This document shows, one piece after another, positions 61,182-64,000 of a DNA stretch of 64,000 nucleotides (positions are counted from its first letter, which is position 1; each line of letters opens with the position of its first letter). Source of the DNA: Chitinophaga agri (GTDB lineage Bacteria > Bacteroidota > Bacteroidia > Chitinophagales > Chitinophagaceae); NCBI RefSeq assembly GCF_010093065.1, contig NZ_CP048113.1:7148001-7212000 (forward strand), in the 5' to 3' direction. The notes beneath the pieces are model-generated. The model was not told the DNA's origin, did not search any database, and saw only the letters and a program-made list of their open reading frames with translations. Made by a program: the position numbers and the translations under genes.

Positions 61182-61898
61182 TCAGGTGTAATAGGACGTT
61201 ACCGCTTCCTGCCCCGTGTAATTAGGCCCCGATTTATCATCTGCACCTACATAATTCAGCCCGAAAGTCACTGTGCGTGGCCCCTTGCAGTACAACAGTT
61301 TTGTTCTGCCGTTATACTGAATGTCGTTCTTCTTGAAGGCACGCTTCAGATAATCATCACCTACCGCCATGATCATGATATTCCCCAGGTCCAGGTGACC
61401 ATAGAATACCCCATTCTCACTGAGAGAGGCAAATATCCTGGATAATACTTTTAACTTATCCCCCACATAATGTAACCCGTGTGAACAGGTGATCAGGTCA
61501 TACTTTTCAGTAGGTTCCCAGGTTACAGCCGATTGTATATCAAAAGACACACAACTTATACCGGCAGGTACCGGATCGAATCCGTCAATAAGGTCCATGC
61601 CTTTTAATGTGGCCTTATCGTGCAGTTGCAGCGCAGACAGGTGACTGGCTGCCTGTATGAGGGCTTTGCCTTCACCACAGCAGATGTCCAGCCATTTCAC
61701 ATGGCCGTGCGCCTGGATATATTCAGCCAGAAAGTCCTCTGGACGGAACTTAAATTCCTTTTCGTAACTATTGACCCCACTGGCATTACGCTCCCTGTTC
61801 ATGCGGCTATTGGCAACCACCGGAGACGCTATCAATTCTGATTCAGTTAATAACTTCATTACTCGGATAATGCTGATGCGGGTGCGAAGTTCTTCCAT
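61182..61898 (-). CDS. Class I SAM-dependent methyltransferase, substrate unknown
   Basis: 238 residues from the first ATG; ATG 61859 (MKLLTESELIAS) would give 225 residues and may be the true start. Motif I is WLDICCGEG, followed by a plausible acidic loop (GMDLIDGFD) and a motif-II-like DLITCSHGLHYV. The C-terminus is Gly- and Tyr-rich. This fold transfers a methyl group from SAM to small molecules, lipids or other targets; nothing visible fixes the substrate. It is on the opposite strand to the NRPS operon and more than 8 kb away, so it is probably not a tailoring enzyme. Confidence 0.82.
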   Translation of the reverse strand: MEELRTRISIIRVMKLLTESELIASPVVANSRMNRERNASGVNSYEKEFKFRPEDFLAEYIQAHGHVKWLDICCGEGKALIQAASHLSALQLHDKATLKGMDLIDGFDPVPAGISCVSFDIQSAVTWEPTEKYDLITCSHGLHYVGDKLKVLSRIFASLSENGVFYGHLDLGNIMIMAVGDDYLKRAFKKNDIQYNGRTKLLYCKGPRTVTFGLNYVGADDKSGPNYTGQEAVTSYYT

Positions 61899-62114
61899 AT
61901 TTCACTTTTTTCAAAACGAATAATACCCACATTGTGAAGAAACAGGAATTGGGAATCAGGAACCGGGATTTTGCTGCTTCACGGGGCGGTAGTGGAGTAC
62001 GGAGCCACGATAATAGGAGTCATCCCCGGTTGTTGTAGTATTATTTCTTATGTGATATTATTTTAACATTTTGATGGGGCGGTTTGTTTTATAAGGTTTT
62101 TATAGTATGTGTTT

Positions 62115-62145
62115 CATATCTGCTGCTGGAATGGCAGCAGATATG
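62115..62145. promoter_or_regulatory. Perfect inverted repeat, 12-bp arms, 7-nt centre
   Basis: catatctgctgc and gcagcagatatg are exact reverse complements separated by tggaatg. No T-run follows on either side, so it is not a simple terminator. It could be an operator for a dimeric regulator of the GH2 gene or an mRNA leader stem. Confidence 0.5.
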
Positions 62146-62159
62146 CTCCGGGTATAAGT

Positions 62160-62177
62160 GGTAGCTTTCCGGCTACC
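62160..62177. promoter_or_regulatory. Short inverted repeat ggtagc/gctacc
   Basis: A 6-bp stem with a 6-nt loop lies 14 bp after the larger inverted repeat. It is too short to mean much alone, but the pair could form a structured leader. Confidence 0.25.
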
Positions 62178-62343
62178 GTAACCCAACCCCATTATCCTAA
62201 CCCATTATTTCCAATTAAAATTGTCTTTGTTACATTTAATAACGCCGCCTGTCAATACTATCAGGCATTTCTGTAAAAAGATGTTTTAAAATGTCAGTAT
62301 TGCTGCTTAACTTACCCGTCCCCGGTATCCTAAATAACCACGG

Positions 62344-64000
62344 ATGATGAAACGAATTCCACTGATATGTCTGACGCTTGTCATGGCGCTGCATGCCATG
62401 GCACAATCTACTGCAATACAATACCTTTCGGGTACCGGAAGCGATCATACGGTGAACTGGCAGTTCCGCTGTACAGGTGGCAGCAACGCTGGTAAATGGA
62501 CGACTATTCCTGTGCCTTCCTGCTGGGAGTTGCAGGGTTTTGGGAAATATGACTATGGATTTGCAAAAGACAGTGTCCGTGGCAAAGAGAGCGGTCTGTA
62601 TAAGTATACCTTCCGGGTTCCTGCTGACTGGAAAGGGAAGCAGATCAATATCGTTTTTGAAGGTGTGATGACTGATGCTACTGTGAAGATAAATGGCCAC
62701 TCCGCTGGCCCTGTTCATCAGGGCGCCTTTTATGCTTTTAAATACGATATCTCCACAATACTGAAATACGGTAACCAGGACAATCTGCTGGAAGTTACAG
62801 TGGATAAACACTCTGCCAATGAATCTGTCAATGAGGCGGAACGTAAAGCTGACTTCTGGATATTCGGAGGCATCTTCCGGCCTGTATTCCTCGAAGCCCT
62901 GCCGCCACAGCATATTGAAGCAATTGCCATTGATGCAAAAGCTGATGGTGCATTTCTGGCAAATGTGAAAACAGCCGCGACTGCCGGTATGCAGGTCGTG
63001 ATACAGCTCTATGATAGAGAAAACCGGAAAATAGGAACGCCATTACAGCAACCTATCAGTAATCAGGAGACACCCCTATACGGCCGGTTTGATCATATCA
63101 ATCCCTGGTCATCAGAATTCCCGAACCTGTATATTGCAGAGATATCACTTTTACACAATAACAAAACTATACACACCATCCGCCAGCGATTTGGCTTCCG
63201 CACAGTAGCACTTCGTCAGCGGGATGGCATTTATATCAATGGTGTCAGGATGAAGTTTAAAGGTGTGAACCGTCATTCCTTCAGTCCGGAAACTGGCAGG
63301 ACCACCAGTAAGGCCATCAGCATCGCCGACGTGCTGCTCATCAAAGAGATGAACATGAACGCGGTGCGTATGTCTCACTATCCTCCGGACAAGCACTTCC
63401 TGGATGTATGTGATTCTCTCGGACTTTATGTGATGGACGAACTGGCAGGCTGGCATGGGCACTATAATAACGAAACCGGCGCTAAACTGGTCAGGGAGAT
63501 GATCTCCCATGATGTAAACCATCCATCTGTTGTAATATGGGCGAATGGCAATGAAGGCGGACATAACAAATCGCTCGATCATTTCTTCCCGGAACTCGAC
63601 CCACAGCAACGTCCTGTGGTGCATCCCTGGCAACTGTTCAACGGCATCGAAACACAACACTACCGGGAATATAACTATGGCATCGGCAACTATGAGAACG
63701 GTAGAGAAATAGTAATGCCGACTGAATTTCTTCATGGCCAGTTTGATGGTGGCCATGGTGCCGGACTGGAAGATTACTGGGAGAAGATGTGGCACAACCC
63801 GCTCAGTGCAGGTGGCTTTCTCTGGGATTTTGCAGATCAGGCGGTGGTCAGGAAAGACCTGCATGATTCCCTGGACACTGACCATCACAGAGGCGCAGAT
63901 GGTATCGTCGGACCGCACCATGAAAAGGAAGGTAGCTTTTACACGATCAAACAGGTATGGAGTCCTGTTTACATGGAGCGCAGAGAGATTACGCCTGCCT
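62344..64000 (+). CDS. Secreted GH2 glycosidase (beta-galactosidase-like), 3' end outside window
   Basis: The frame is open from ATG 62344 (a second ATG is at 62347) to the window end, 552 codons. The signal peptide runs to about residue 19 (LTLVMALHAMA before QST). A sugar-binding jelly-roll domain (VPSCWELQG, GVMTDATVKINGH) and an immunoglobulin-like domain precede the TIM barrel. Family 2 signatures are AVRMSHYP with CDSLGLYVMDE, the acid/base Glu in WANGNEGG and a probable nucleophile Glu in MPTEFLHG. It cleaves terminal beta-galactosides or related sugars in the periplasm or outside the cell. The C-terminal part, and so the exact subfamily, is not visible. It is unrelated to the NRPS cluster. 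Confidence 0.92.
   Translation, partial: MMKRIPLICLTLVMALHAMAQSTAIQYLSGTGSDHTVNWQFRCTGGSNAGKWTTIPVPSCWELQGFGKYDYGFAKDSVRGKESGLYKYTFRVPADWKGKQINIVFEGVMTDATVKINGHSAGPVHQGAFYAFKYDISTILKYGNQDNLLEVTVDKHSANESVNEAERKADFWIFGGIFRPVFLEALPPQHIEAIAIDAKADGAFLANVKTAATAGMQVVIQLYDRENRKIGTPLQQPISNQETPLYGRFDHINPWSSEFPNLYIAEISLLHNNKTIHTIRQRFGFRTVALRQRDGIYINGVRMKFKGVNRHSFSPETGRTTSKAISIADVLLIKEMNMNAVRMSHYPPDKHFLDVCDSLGLYVMDELAGWHGHYNNETGAKLVREMISHDVNHPSVVIWANGNEGGHNKSLDHFFPELDPQQRPVVHPWQLFNGIETQHYREYNYGIGNYENGREIVMPTEFLHGQFDGGHGAGLEDYWEKMWHNPLSAGGFLWDFADQAVVRKDLHDSLDTDHHRGADGIVGPHHEKEGSFYTIKQVWSPVYMERREITPA

Larger units (their letters stand above)
61899..62343. other. Divergent intergenic region between the methyltransferase and the GH2 gene
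   Basis: 445 bp with no convincing gene. It must hold promoters for both divergent genes. I could not place a clear Bacteroidota -33 TTTG / -7 TAnnTTTG pair. Two inverted repeats are present and listed separately. Confidence 0.6.

Noticed and set aside
60909..61445. 178-residue plus-strand open frame
   Set aside because: It spans two minus-strand genes antisense and has no recognisable domain.
62236..63921. Minus-strand open frames of 225 and 256 residues (62236-62913, 63151-63921)
   Set aside because: They are antisense to the GH2 gene, whose signal peptide and catalytic motifs read clearly on the plus strand.

Overview
The window looks like chromosomal DNA of a Bacteroidota bacterium, most likely Chitinophaga or a close relative. 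The signs are weak Shine-Dalgarno signals, an RND pump fused to its TolC-like outer-membrane partner, a secreted GH2 beta-galactosidase, moderate GC content and a very large nonribosomal peptide synthetase (NRPS) locus. The genus is an inference from gene style; no 16S or other marker is present.

Region 1 (1-53440, plus strand) is one long co-directional operon. In order it holds an asparagine synthetase (5' end outside the window), a peptide-export ABC transporter, three giant NRPSs (6866, 3758 and about 4051 residues), an Fe(II)/2-oxoglutarate hydroxylase of the AsnO/SyrP type, a KamA-family radical SAM protein, a type II thioesterase, a CmlA-type diiron beta-hydroxylase and a GT9-like protein. 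The assembly line reads FAAL-ACP-(C-A-T)x6 | TubC-type docking-(C-A-T)x3-C | A-T-(C-A-T)x3-TE, that is 13 elongation modules. Reading the ten specificity residues by hand against the PheA numbering gives: acyl - Lys-like - Lys-like - Leu - Leu - Thr - X6 (weakly Gly-like) - Thr - Z - Z - Z - Z - Asn - Asn. Z is one unassigned residue specified by four A domains of an unusual clade with Lys at position 239. AsnB probably supplies Asn, and the two hydroxylases can make beta-hydroxy residues such as hydroxy-Asn. The radical SAM protein has the KamA fold but lacks both Asp residues that define lysine 2,3-aminomutase. No epimerase domain is visible.

The NRPS DNA records its own evolution. There are near-identical module repeats (offsets 3114, 3078 and 6476 bp), an A-domain-only repeat (offset 3126 bp), A-subdomain and C-domain chimeras, and a module split between two genes at its C-A linker.

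Region 2 (53604-54528) holds tRNA-Arg(UCU) with its terminator on the minus strand, then ung on the plus strand and a bidirectional terminator.

Region 3 (54559-61898, minus strand) holds a CzcA-like RND-TolC fusion, its lipoprotein adaptor and a small secreted protein, followed by a small membrane protein and a methyltransferase.

Region 4 (61899-64000) is a 445-bp intergenic stretch with a perfect 12-bp-stem inverted repeat, then a GH2 glycosidase that runs off the window end.

The most novel part is the combination of the four-fold Lys239 A-domain run, the atypical KamA protein and two unrelated beta-hydroxylase types. Together they suggest an unusual cationic lipo-tridecapeptide. I cannot say whether it matches a known compound.
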